From Lateolabrax maculatus (Eukaryota; Chordata; Actinopteri; Acropomatiformes; Lateolabracidae): a stretch of 64,000 nucleotides of DNA. The DNA is taken from positions 18,205,501-18,269,500 of the forward strand of contig CM062211.1 in NCBI GenBank assembly GCA_031216445.1, given 5' to 3'. Shown here piece after piece: positions 36,571 to 48,400 of this stretch; position 1 is the stretch's first letter; the number at the start of each line of letters is the position of its first letter. The notes beneath the pieces were generated by a model. That model searched no databases and had not been told where the DNA came from. It saw only the letters and a program-made list of their open reading frames with translations. The position numbers and the translations under genes were made by a program.

Positions 36571-39500
36571 CCACACACACACACACACACTCACACACAC
36601 ACGCTGGCTGACTACCACATTACTGCTGACTGTGGCAAAGTCATTCTCAGGCGACATCTACCAAACACAAGGCACTGAAGTGTATGTGTATTTCTGAATG
36701 TGAGTGTGTTTAACCAGATAATATGACGTCTAAGCGACTACCAGGTTACTTATCATGTAAAACATTAAGTACTACTGTGTCTAGTTTTTCTCAGCAGAGT
36801 ATAAAATGGAGGAACAGAGTCTCTGTAAACCTCCAGATGGCTCTGATCCCATTAACTAACACACTGAGAGTGTGTGTGTGTGTGTTTTAACAGTAGGTCT
36901 GCAGAGGATGCTTTATGTGCTAAAGCTCTATATTTCCTTCCCAAAATATCCCTCCCTCCCACGCAATACTTCTTCTGCATCAAACTCCCATACCGATAGT
37001 AAACAGGTCTCCCCACCATCTGTTCTGTCTGTCTGTCTGTCTGACACCTTCAAAAATCACTCTGCCGGAGTGATAAAACATTTAAACTTCCCGACAGAGC
37101 AACATGACCTCGGTCAGGTAATTAAAGCTCGACTTAAGATGACTGCTGTGCTGTTACCGTGACCGCGGCTCATGTTGTTACCCCGAATTCACACCAGACA
37201 CGAAACATGTTTCTGAAGCACCTTTACTTTCAGTCCACACACCGACTCCGACCTCTGTTACGACGTTCCTCTGAACCAGCTGTCCTGTCAGCAGCTGGCC
37301 AAACTTACTTTACAACACAGACTACCATCAGAAATCTAATGAACTGAAATGTTTTGTTTAAATAGGCTCCATGAAGAGCTCAGTGCACTCACAGTGGCAC
37401 CGCCAGCCTGGATTGAGCGTTATACAAACGGTGTGGATTCGTTGTGTTCTTTAATATTATCGTAAATAAGGCCACATGTGAGGCTGGACTACCAGACCAC
37501 CAGGGATCTCTGTGTGTCCACTGGCTTGTGGTAGGCGTCTTCATGGGTCCTTTTGGTTCTTAAATATGGGTGCAAACTACGTGTTGTCCATTGTTCCAAA
37601 TGGCCACAATTTCAGACGTGTGGTGACAGTTCAAGTTCAAACCAAGCTTACTGTCTCACATAAGCACAGCTGGCTAATCACCCACCTCAAGTGTTGGTGA
37701 ATGCTGGATTTGGTTTTGGAAAATTATCGAAAAGGTCGGACACCCTAATCTGATGTTGGAAAGGTGGCGGGGGAGGAGGTTTCCAAAGCTATTCCACCAT
37801 CTGACAAGCAGGTCTGATGGAGCATGCTCTCTCTTCAGTTGGGTCTGGGTAGGGTCCTGTTTTATTGCAACAGGTCTTAGTCAATTGTCAAATACTCAAG
37901 TGGACCATGACGCGTGATGGCGCTAGATGAAAAGTCAGAGGATCACTAAAATTATTATCTTGAAGGAAACATGAATGTGTGGGCCAAAATTAATGGCAAT
38001 GAACACACAAAAATCAAGTTTTAAGACCTTCATTAGTTCAATACTGTGCTTATATGTCGCATATTCCTAATTCATTTGTGCTTAATTAAATCACAACACA
38101 GCAAACCTGGGCCCAGGTTGTATTCCACTGAACACAAAGCACAGAGAGTGCAAGAAACCAGGGGGGTTAATGGGGGCCCAGCAGTTCATTGTTGCCCCGG
38201 GACCCCCTACCAGGTTAATCCATCAATGTGAGCACAGCCACACTAAGATAAATTTGAGAAATGAGCTCTTTTTTATTCATTTAGATGGTTCATTTACAAT
38301 AAAACCCCACAGGGACATGATTAATATTCCAGGGGGACGTAGGCGCTAAAATATTAGCTGTGCTCTGCAGTAATTACACTCATTGTTCTGGATGGGATTT
38401 TAGCCCGAGTCACATTACAGCAGGTGGTTCCTAACACCCTCCTCATGCAGGAGACGCAGGTCTGGTGTTTGACTCATTCGGATCAAAGGCTTATCTCTTT
38501 TGATGTCACTCAGGGAGTGTAACTGTAGTTTCATACACATCACTGCCAGCACAGTATTAATGAACTGACAATTACACAAGTGCTAAGTAAATCTCAGTTT
38601 CATGTGCTATCCATCCGTCTTTTTCCCCCTTTTCTTGTAGAGGAGGCATGTAATTGTGAAGGCACGTCACATGAGCTCTCTACTGATGAGACTTCAATTA
38701 TTTTAGAATTCTGATCAAAAGCGGATTCGTAATTAATACTCAGGCACGGGGAGGAAATCCACATACATGTACTCTCCAGATGGGATTAAATTCGCAGAAT
38801 AGGGCATGAAATATTAAAAAATCACCCCTGGAGAGATTAATCCTGCATGAATGTGGACTTATCTGGCACTTTTCCAACACTGAAAGTGGAGCATTTCCAG
38901 ACTGCTTCTCAGATTTTTAAAATGCAGCACTGTGCTGTAGTGAGGATGGATATGCCATATGGTTGTCATGTGAACTGCGCTCTCGTCGCTCGTTCCGTCA
39001 ACAACAACCTAACTTTGGAGGAAAACGACTGAAAAACACAGAGGAAGTGAATCTGGAAATATTTTGTTGTGGTTGCTGAACTTTCAGAAAGTGAAATGTA
39101 AATGTGTTTCTGACATCAGCTCATCACAGCTCCTTCTCCAAGAATCCATTCATAAAGTTTGCTGGCTGGGGTCTGAAACAGTGTTTAATTTAGTGTTTTT
39201 TTTTTTTAATTTAAGCATTCCTCTTATCATCAGGTCCCTGCTGTCGTTTACAGAACACCAGCATCTGTTTCTATTTAATTTGCTGTTTGAAATCTAATTT
39301 TGCAGATCTCGTTAAGGACCCAGAGGGAGCGAACGAGCCAGCAGCACATGAAAGAGAAAAAGTTGGAGGCAGACAGGAAGAGGGAGAAAAAACATGAATG
39401 AAAACTAGAATAAAACAAATTCGATCGATGTGGAAGGGTTTTTATCTTTATAGGTAAAATAATTTGTTCCCCCCACCTCAGACCACTTCTTAAGATTTTT

Positions 39501-41714
39501 AAAACATTTGGAAAAACATTACATTGGCAGACATTTTGTCCACACTGATCTTCGTTTGCTGGGTTTCAGATGATAGAGCTGCAGCTGCCCAACATATATT
39601 AACTTTTATTTATTCTCACTTCATTCAAGTCCGTATTCTACATTTAGACGCAGGTTTACGTTCAAGACTGGCCTGAAACTCAACTAAAGCTGTCATTGTC
39701 ATACAGTAAATCTGCTTTCGACCCTTTAAATTTTAAGTCTCCATTAAAATTGATAAACAAAAAAAAACACATATTCTAAACTGCTTTATTCCAACACTTT
39801 GATGCTTAAACTGATTATATTCAAAACTATAGGTATGTTCAGACATATGAATTTGACTGTTGAAAAATGTGAGTTTATTTTCCGTTAACAGCCAATAAAC
39901 CAACTTTACAGATGTAAGCTGTAAGCTACAACACAACAGACGCCCAGTGAGTGGCCGGATGTCGTAAACATGCAGTAACAGTTGATTTACAGCTGCAACA
40001 TCCATAAACATTTTAGTTGTCTTTTGCATTATTTTCTGTACATTCCCAGAGCCACCTGTAGCTCCAACAGTGGTCCATATACAGTGGGTACGGAAAGTAT
40101 TCAGACCCCTTTAAATTTTTCACTCTTTGTTTCATTGCAGCCATTTGCTAAAATCAAAAAAGTTCATTTTATTTCTCATTAATGAACACTCAGCACCCCA
40201 TCTTGACAGAAAAAAACAGAAATGTAGAAATTTTTGCAAATTTATTAAAAAAGAAAAACTGAAATATCACATGGTCATAAGTATTCAGACCCTTTGCTGT
40301 GACACTCATATTTAACTCACATGCTGTCCATTTGTTCTGATCCTCCTTGAGATGGTTCTACTCCTTCATTGGAGTCCAAATGTGTTTAATTAAACTGATT
40401 GGACTTGATTAGGAAAGGCACACACCTGTCTATATAAGACCTTACAGCTCACAGTGCATGTCAGAGCAAATGACAATCATGAGGTCGAAGGAACTGCCCA
40501 AGAAGCTCAGAGACAGAATTGTGGCAAGGCACAGATCTGGCCAAGGTTACAAAAGAATTTCTGCAGCACTCAAGGTTCCTAAGAGCACAGTGGCCTCCAT
40601 AATCCTTAAATGGAAGAAGTTTGGGACGACCAGAACTCTTCCTAGACCTGGCCGTCCAGCCAAACTGAGCAATCGTGGGAGAAGAGCCTTGGTGAGAGAG
40701 GTAAAGAAGAACCCAAAGATCACTGTGGCTGAGCTCCAGAGATGCAGTAGGGAGATGGGAGAAAGTTCCACAAAGTCAACTATCACTGCAGCCCTCCACC
40801 AGTCGGGGCTCTATGGCAGAGTGGCCTGACGGAAGCCTCTCCTCAGTGCAAGACATATGAAAGCCCACATAGAGTTTGCCAAAAAACACATGAAGGACTC
40901 CCAGACTATGAGAAATAAGATTCTCTGGTCTGATGAGACGAAGATTGAACTTTTTGGCGTTAATTCTAAGCGGTATGTGTGGAGAAAACCAGGCACTGCT
41001 CATCACCTGCCCAATACAATCCCAACAGTGAAACATGTTGGTGGCAGCATCATGCTGTGGGGGTGTTTTTCAGCTACAGGGACAGGACGACTGGTTGCAA
41101 TTGAAGGAAAGATGAATGCGGCCAAGTACAGAGATATCCTGGAAGAAAACCTCTTCCAGAGTGCTCAGGACCTCAGACTGGGCCGAAGGTTCACCTTCCA
41201 ACAAGACAATGACCCTAAGCACACAGCTAAAATAACAAAGGAGTGGCTTCGGAACAACTCTGTGACCATTCTTGACTGGCCCAGCCAGAGCCCTGACCTA
41301 AACCCAATTGAGCATCTCTGGAGAGAGCTGAAAATGGCTGTCCACCAACGTTCACCATCCAACCTGACGGAACTGGAGAGGATCTGCAAGAAGGAATGGC
41401 AGAGGATCCCCAAATCCAGGTGTGAAAAACTTGTTGCATCATTCCCAAGAAGACTCATGGCTGTACTAGCTCAAAAGGGTGCTTCTACTCACTACTGAGC
41501 AAAGGGTCTGAATACTTATGACCATGTGATATTTCAGTTTTTCTTTTTTAATAAATTTGCAAAAATTTCTACATTTCTGTTTTTTTCTGTCAAGATGGGG
41601 TGCTGAGTGTACATTAATGAGAAATAAAATGAACTTTTTTGATTTTAGCAAATGGCTGCAATGAAACAAAGAGTGAAAAATTTAAAGGGGTCTGAATACT
41701 TTCCGTACCCACTG

Positions 41715-41747
<33 letters not shown>

Positions 41748-44700
41748 ATTCGTACCTGTTCTTGTTGCTGGAGATCCAGTCAGAGATGTAGGCGACGGCC
41801 TGTCGGTGGCACTGTTTGTTCCCGAAGCTACAAGCTAACATGATGAGCTCCCTCTGTAACTCCCTGAACACAAACCAACAAAACAGAACATGTAAATATT
41901 TTTCTCTTTGGATGGAGATAGGGTAGCAGTCCTAAAACCGGAATAACATTGGCATATCCCAAAGTGCTACGTTGAGAATGAGGCCTAATTCGCCCGTTTG
42001 CACTTTGTGCTGTTGCACAAACTTATAGCAGGTGACCTACGATCGATGCGATCAAAGCAGGGCCCTCTATGTTCTTAGTGTGATGAAATTAATAGGAATG
42101 TGCAATGGTGTGTGTGTGTGTGTGTGTGTGTGTGTTGCATACTCAGTCTGGTAGGACGCCTGCAGGACGTTGCCCTCGTTGCCGGGGCCGTTTGTTGGCC
42201 AACCCATCTGATGGTACCGTGATGCAACCTGCTTCAGCACATAGTCCTGGTAACACAGACACATCGTTAGGGGCTAATTAACAGACACCCAGCTGTCAGC
42301 GCTGAAGAGACAGTTTATTCTGCTAACGTGGAGCCGTTACCGACTGACGGATTGATTGACTGGTGGACTGATTGAGATAGTAATTGATTGATTGGATATT
42401 TACACTGAACAGGCTGTATTCGTCCGTGCGGTCCAGCAGCTTGTCCAGCTGGTAGAGCGCTCGGCTGGCGGCGTGCCACGGCAGGAAGGACGGCTCCTCC
42501 GGCAGATAGCCAATCAACTGCAAGGGAACACCCTGTGGGAGGTACCCAGCCCTGGGGGGGGGCAGGAAAGAAAGCACTTTTGAAAACATCAAACAGGTTC
42601 AAACCCAAACTCATATAACAACTTCGCATTCATAGAGCAAGAAAATCAACTTCCACTTGTTAAACTGAAACCAAACTTAAATAATGGAACCAGTTTGATT
42701 TCCCACAATGATACAAAATTGAATTATTTCCACCTCGGTGGAAAAACAAACACAAAAACAATCCCAGTCAGTTCAAACTCAAAGCCAGTTTCAACTGGCC
42801 CCAGTTATACAACTTTACATCACTATTTTATTTTCCTTTGTGGTATTTTTTCTTTCGACTGCTGAAAGCGTAGATGGAGACAAGACACATGGAGTATTGA
42901 ATGCTGGAATCAATTATGTCGTTATACGGTATGCACCATAACCACTATGACAGGACACCTCAGGTACACCACACATTTTAACTAAATACAGACTATAGGC
43001 TATTGGCGCTGCCATATTAAATGGGGGGCAGACAAAAAAAAAATGTTGCTGTGTCCATGAACACAGAAGTCAATTTTCTTGTCGAAAATACATGAAGAAA
43101 TTAGAAATAAATATTTCTACAAATGTAGCCCCCCCCCAAAAGGGGACATTCAAGACAAGTCATACATTTACTTAAAAAAACTGAATTCCCTTATTCTTTA
43201 AAGCAATACTACGTAAATATTACTGAGCAGTGGCTACTGATGATATATGCAAAAATGTAATGAAACAATGTAATATCCTTATCCCTAACCTGCAATATTT
43301 AAGGTTTGCTAAACCCCCAGAGTGTATTTAAATAAGGGTGCTTTTTTTTATTGCTATAAATTCAAATTCTCATATGAGAGCCAAAGATTGTGTTAATGCT
43401 TCTTAAATGTCACATCGCCTTGCTTTAAAGGGCAACATGCAAAGATGGCTTATCACATTGTTTTCAATGAAAGCTTGCGACCCGGCAGCATCTTGTCCAT
43501 GTATCAGGATGCATTATGGTCCAATTTCCAGGCACTGATGCAGGTCAACAATCCAGAAAAACAGCAACTTTATCAAATTGGCAGATCCCAGCTGCCATAC
43601 TTCCACTATGTTTTTTGAGTGACGCAATGTGAGTGTGTTAATTATGTATTATTTACTTTCCTCTACTTATATATATATATATATATATATGTACTGGCCA
43701 TGTTTCCCAACATTTAAACTTTTTTAACAGCATGACAAAAAAAATAAATAAATAATAATAACTGAAATGCATTTTTGATCCATTTGGCATTCTGTACAGA
43801 AATCTTTTATTACAGTTTTTCTCTTTCCCGACTGAACTTTTTTTTTATCACTCCAGGACACACAGAGGTGCATTCTGGGACATGAATTCAATTTGAACCC
43901 AGATGCTGATGTACATTTGCTCTTTCACCCTCAGATGTAACCCTCAGTCTCTGTTGTGCGAGTGTGCGACAGTGTGTGTCTGTGAATAAACTACAGTATG
44001 AACACATTAAGAAAAACTTGGCCTCTAAATGCCACCGGGTCTATTTAGCTGCCTGGGTTACATTCACAGCCTCATGAATATTAAAAAGCTTCCTTTGTGC
44101 ATTCATTAAGATTCATGATGTTTTGGGGGGTAGAAGGCACTCACCTGCTTCCTGCATCGACCTTCAGCCCCACCCACTGCTCGTGAATATTAATGAGGCA
44201 GGCAGTCGAGGACAGAAAGTGAACTCAGAGAGGTGAAGTTAGTTTTATTGGTTTTATTCTGATTATTGGTGTTCAGCAGAGAGACTGAAGAGGGAAGTGA
44301 CCGATAAGAAGATGAAAAGTGTACGACTTCACGATGAGGTCGGGCACTGACCTTTACTGAAGAGCTGTCAATCAAAGTGAGTGAGGAGGAGGTTAATGGG
44401 TTTAATGTTCCCGTACTGAAATGTTTTTTTGACTATTTTTTAATTTACAGAGAAAAGACAGACAGGTTGAGAGACAGACACACCTCCACAGAAAGTTAAT
44501 CTGTTTCAGATAAGACTCTCTAAGTCTTAAGGAGCCGAGAAAAACTCTAAATTCCAGACCTTCATATTTCCATAATCTGCCTCATATCCAACCCGACCAA
44601 GCTCCACACATTCATCTCCATTCCCATCATGCACCTGGCTTCTGAGACATTACCATAATCCACCAATCTCGCAGAGGCTTCCTATTTACACCACTCCGAA

Positions 44701-45449
44701 CAAGTGATTGTACCAAACACGGAGGCAGAGGGAGAGATGACGGTCACCATGGCAACAGCATCCAGCCATTGATCTGTTTGCCTGTTTGTTTGTCCATCAG
44801 TGTTTTCCATTTTTCAACTCGCCGGCACACGCCGTCACGCCACGCTTGGTACTGTTGGAATGTGATCCGTCGTCAAGGCAACAACTGTCAAAATAACAGA
44901 AGTGAGTTTCCTCTCTGAAAATGTTTTCTGTGGAGGTCTTTCACTCTCAGCCTTTTTATTTCTTTCTGTGTCCGTCCTTGCAAATCTTTGCCTTTTTTTC
45001 CCCAAGATATTAAGAGGATGAGAGAACAATGTGCAGCTCCTGAAAACACTGCAACTAGAACTTTTGAAACTCTCTGAAAACCTTCAAATTATTAAGTCAA
45101 AAACGTGAGAAACAAAACCCTAAAAATACAGAAATGCAAATCCCTAATCCAGATCCCTTAAAGTGTTACCAGGTTGTTCTGTTCATACAGAGGCAGGAAA
45201 GTGAAAAGAGGTTATAGATTTTCAATTTTCCCTCTCATTTACTCGTTTACGGTGTGTGTGTGTATGTGTGTCTCTCTCCCAGTGTGGTCGTCTTAACGAG
45301 CTCATTAACTCTTTAACTTCGTTAAGGGCCAGTTAATTGTTTGTCCATTAGCCATCAGCAAGGCTCAGTGGAGAGCTAACGAGGGACTGTCACACACACA
45401 CACACACACACACAGACACACCACGCACACACACACACCACACACACAC

Positions 45450-45485
<36 letters not shown>

Positions 45486-48400
45486 ACGCACACACACACA
45501 CCACACACACACAGACACACCCCACACACACACACCACACACACCCAGAGGAGGGGAGGCGACATCCATCACTGTGTAAGTGCACACTCACAGAGACAGC
45601 CATTTATTACTGCTTAACTAGCCACACACACACACAGTCCTGCCGTCACCAACCGGCATTTAGTGTCGTGTGGATCGCTCAGCCAATCGAACTGTAAGCA
45701 GAAGAAGAATCAGCATTATTTAAATAATTTTCAGAGATTAAAAGTCTCTTAAACTGTAATCAAGATGGATGTTTCTCTAAATATCGACCTGTTCCTTTAA
45801 ATCATCCCAGACTCCTGTGTTTATGTGTTGAGGAGCAGTGACATTTTTTAAGGTGCTGGTTCATCCAAATTACCTCTAGTGTTCTAGACGTAAAAAACAT
45901 CTATTTATGCGGACAATTTTATTTGTCCAGGTTTTGAAATATTTTTCGCTTTGATTTTTTTATCCCAACACAATGGCAGCAAGTGGAATGCAGTCTGTGG
46001 TGCCCATTGCATTAAAAAATTCCATTAAACACCAGAACCAGCATTAATCTTTATCCACATAACAGACTGTCAACAAGGACTATTTCTTTGGTAGAAAGAA
46101 CTCCATCAAAAAGTGTTTAAAGTAAGTTTTGTACTCTCTCTGAACTACTTTGAGGACTACCAAAAACCCCAACAACAACCACATCAGAGGCAAAACCACT
46201 ACGTCGTGTCTCGTAATGTGGTGCACTGATGTTCACCGTTGTCATAGCGACAGATGCAGGCCGAAGCGAGAGCGTCTTCTGCTGTTTGCATGAATATTAA
46301 CGCATCTGTAGTTCTGTTTCTTTTTCTGTACAGATGGAAACCTCCTTCCGAGCTCCTAACTCAACAACACACATACACACCCACTCGACTGCGGATGACA
46401 GCAGTCTCTAGCTGTTGCTCATTCAACATGACAGAGGACAGATGGCTGTGAGAGAGCAACGCAGAAACAAGAAAGAGAGAGGGGGTAGATTGAGTTATAA
46501 GGTTGGTGTCAAAGTAGATTTTGGTTACAGTGCTCAAAAAGCTTCAGGCTGAAAGCATCACTATGAGGAACGACATACTCTTCTACGTCTCTCTCTCTCT
46601 GTAGCTGCAGCCTCACTGATCGCTCATTCATCACAGAGTTTCCGTCTGGCTCAGGTTGTTTTTGAATTTCTTTTCACGCAGCTCTTATACAAGCAGTCTC
46701 CTCTGAATGCAGCAACATGGATGATCAGATGTGACTCTGTCACTTTGGGGTGACATTTCTCGAAAATGACCGCTCTGCAGCCGCATTGTAGCCCTAGGCA
46801 ACCAAGAGTTGGTTGCTAAGAATTTTTAAAATTAGGCAAATTAGACAGATGATGGATTAGAAAACGAGGCAGATGTTTGAAGCGCAATTTTCACACACGA
46901 GAGAGAGTCCTCCTGTTGTTTTTACTGTTGCGAGACTCTGATGTCTGAATGGATATAATGAATGAATGAGAATAAGAAATGCAGAAAAGGCATGACATCA
47001 AACATTGAGAAAAAATAAAGTTTTATTTCTCTCCTTCACTGTATATTTACTCATCTGCTCTCTGCTTGTTCACACACACTCTCTCTTTTTAAGATAACAT
47101 AACTTTGAACATGTCACAAGTAATGTCCATGCATCGTCCTGATATTAATACTACTAGCACTCAGTGTTTCCATCTGTTGTGAATTAAGTTGTTTTTCAGC
47201 CCTGATGCCCACCAGGAAAATACTTTTTTGGCATCAGGCCAATCTCACAGACACTAATTTAGTTCCTAGTCCCTCCCATTGAAACACAGGTGAAGTTCTG
47301 AGTTCCTATAAAGTTCTTGGTCCTGGAACCACTGGTGGAAAATTTCAGGGTTTTACAAGAATAAACAAAGATTTTCAGTTGAACTGTAAGAGGCTTGTGC
47401 TCCTTGCCCATATTCATGTTGTTTATCTCTACACTGAAGATAGTGAATAAACAAATATTCATAATGGAAAAAATATGAAAATAACACGCAGGTTGACAAC
47501 TACCTTGGCAGTGGCAATGGCAGATTTGCTAAACATGCACATCTATTGGTAAGAACTGAGGAAAATAATGCAAAGGAGAATCTGCAAACTCCACACGGAA
47601 AGAAGCAGGACTCAGGAAGGCAACAGTGTTAATCCTTGAGCCACTGAGCTGCACTTATCTACTGGCTGTGGATGCTGGAGGAATCAACCGCTGGCAAAGC
47701 TGCACCCCAACGCCTTGTGTGTGAATGCAAAATTGTGTATGAAAATCCATAGGTCTTAGCCAAACTCACATGCATTATATAAACCTCTGTATATACAGCT
47801 GACTCTGTCAAACTTACATGTACAGCAGCACAAAAGCAGTAGATTCTCTCGGCTAAACAGATGATGACAACTCTGGAATATATCTGACTAAAAAAAAAAA
47901 AAAAGACTAAAGCTGAGTCCCCAAATGGAAAAAAGATGATTTTTGGGTCAGGGGTTAAGGTTACGGCTAGGGTAACTAAGAAAAGAAACAACAGGAGAAG
48001 ACTCACCTGGCCAGGTTGAAGGCATCATCAATAAGTCCTGCCCTGTTTCCGACGGAGATGATCTGAGAGATAAACATCCAAAGAGAGAGGCAGAAAGTGA
48101 GGGAGTAAAAAAGACAAAGCAGATAAACAGAATAAGAGCCTGCCATACAAAGAGACAGACAGAGAAATGACAGGAAGTCACGCAGGCATACCTGAGGGTT
48201 GTTGTGGAGCTGCTGAATCAGCAGTTTCCAGTTCTGGAGGTCATAGTTCACACGGAAGTAGCCTGTCTGGTTGATGTTGCCTAGCAACCAGGCTTTGTCG
48301 TCCATCTGACCAATCCTGTGGGTTTCTGAGACAAATTAGGAAAATCAGTCAACAGTCCCTCCCTAATAAAAACAGCAGTGGTTCAAATAAGAAGGCTAAA

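Larger units (their letters stand above)
40082..41714 (+). mobile_element. Tc1/mariner-superfamily transposon, nearly intact
   Basis: 1633 bp, starting cagtgggtacgg and ending ccgtacccactg, flanked by TA at 40080-40081 and 41715-41716 as expected for Tc1 target duplication. Terminal inverted repeats of 217 bp match at 216 positions; the only difference is at 40185 (A in the left copy against T in the right copy read in reverse). Each repeat carries an outer and an inner copy of aagtattcagaccc, an IR/DR arrangement like that of Sleeping Beauty-type elements. It encodes one DD34E transposase, broken by a single stop. It lies in trhde intron j-k, antisense to the gene. The near-identical ends suggest a recent insertion. 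Confidence 0.96.
34821..41755 (-). other. trhde intron j-k with Tc1 insertion
   Basis: 6.9 kb. Contains the Tc1 element, repeat R2 copy 3, the CA/GT cluster at 36120-36602, and a possible common fish repeat at about 38100-38225 (gttcattgttgccccgggac). Otherwise AT-rich unique sequence. Confidence 0.85.
42552..48006 (-). other. trhde intron g-h
   Basis: 5.5 kb with the CA-rich array at 45390, an AT run at 43668 and a SINE-like fragment at 47580. No other coding content. Confidence 0.85.

Noticed and set aside
36361..36697. His/Thr repeat frames
   Set aside because: Direct translation of (CA)n microsatellites.
41165..41458. Minus-strand frames of 97 and 73 codons
   Set aside because: Antisense shadows of the Tc1 transposase.
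45365..45603. Cys/Val repeat frames
   Set aside because: Translation of the CA-rich array on the other strand.
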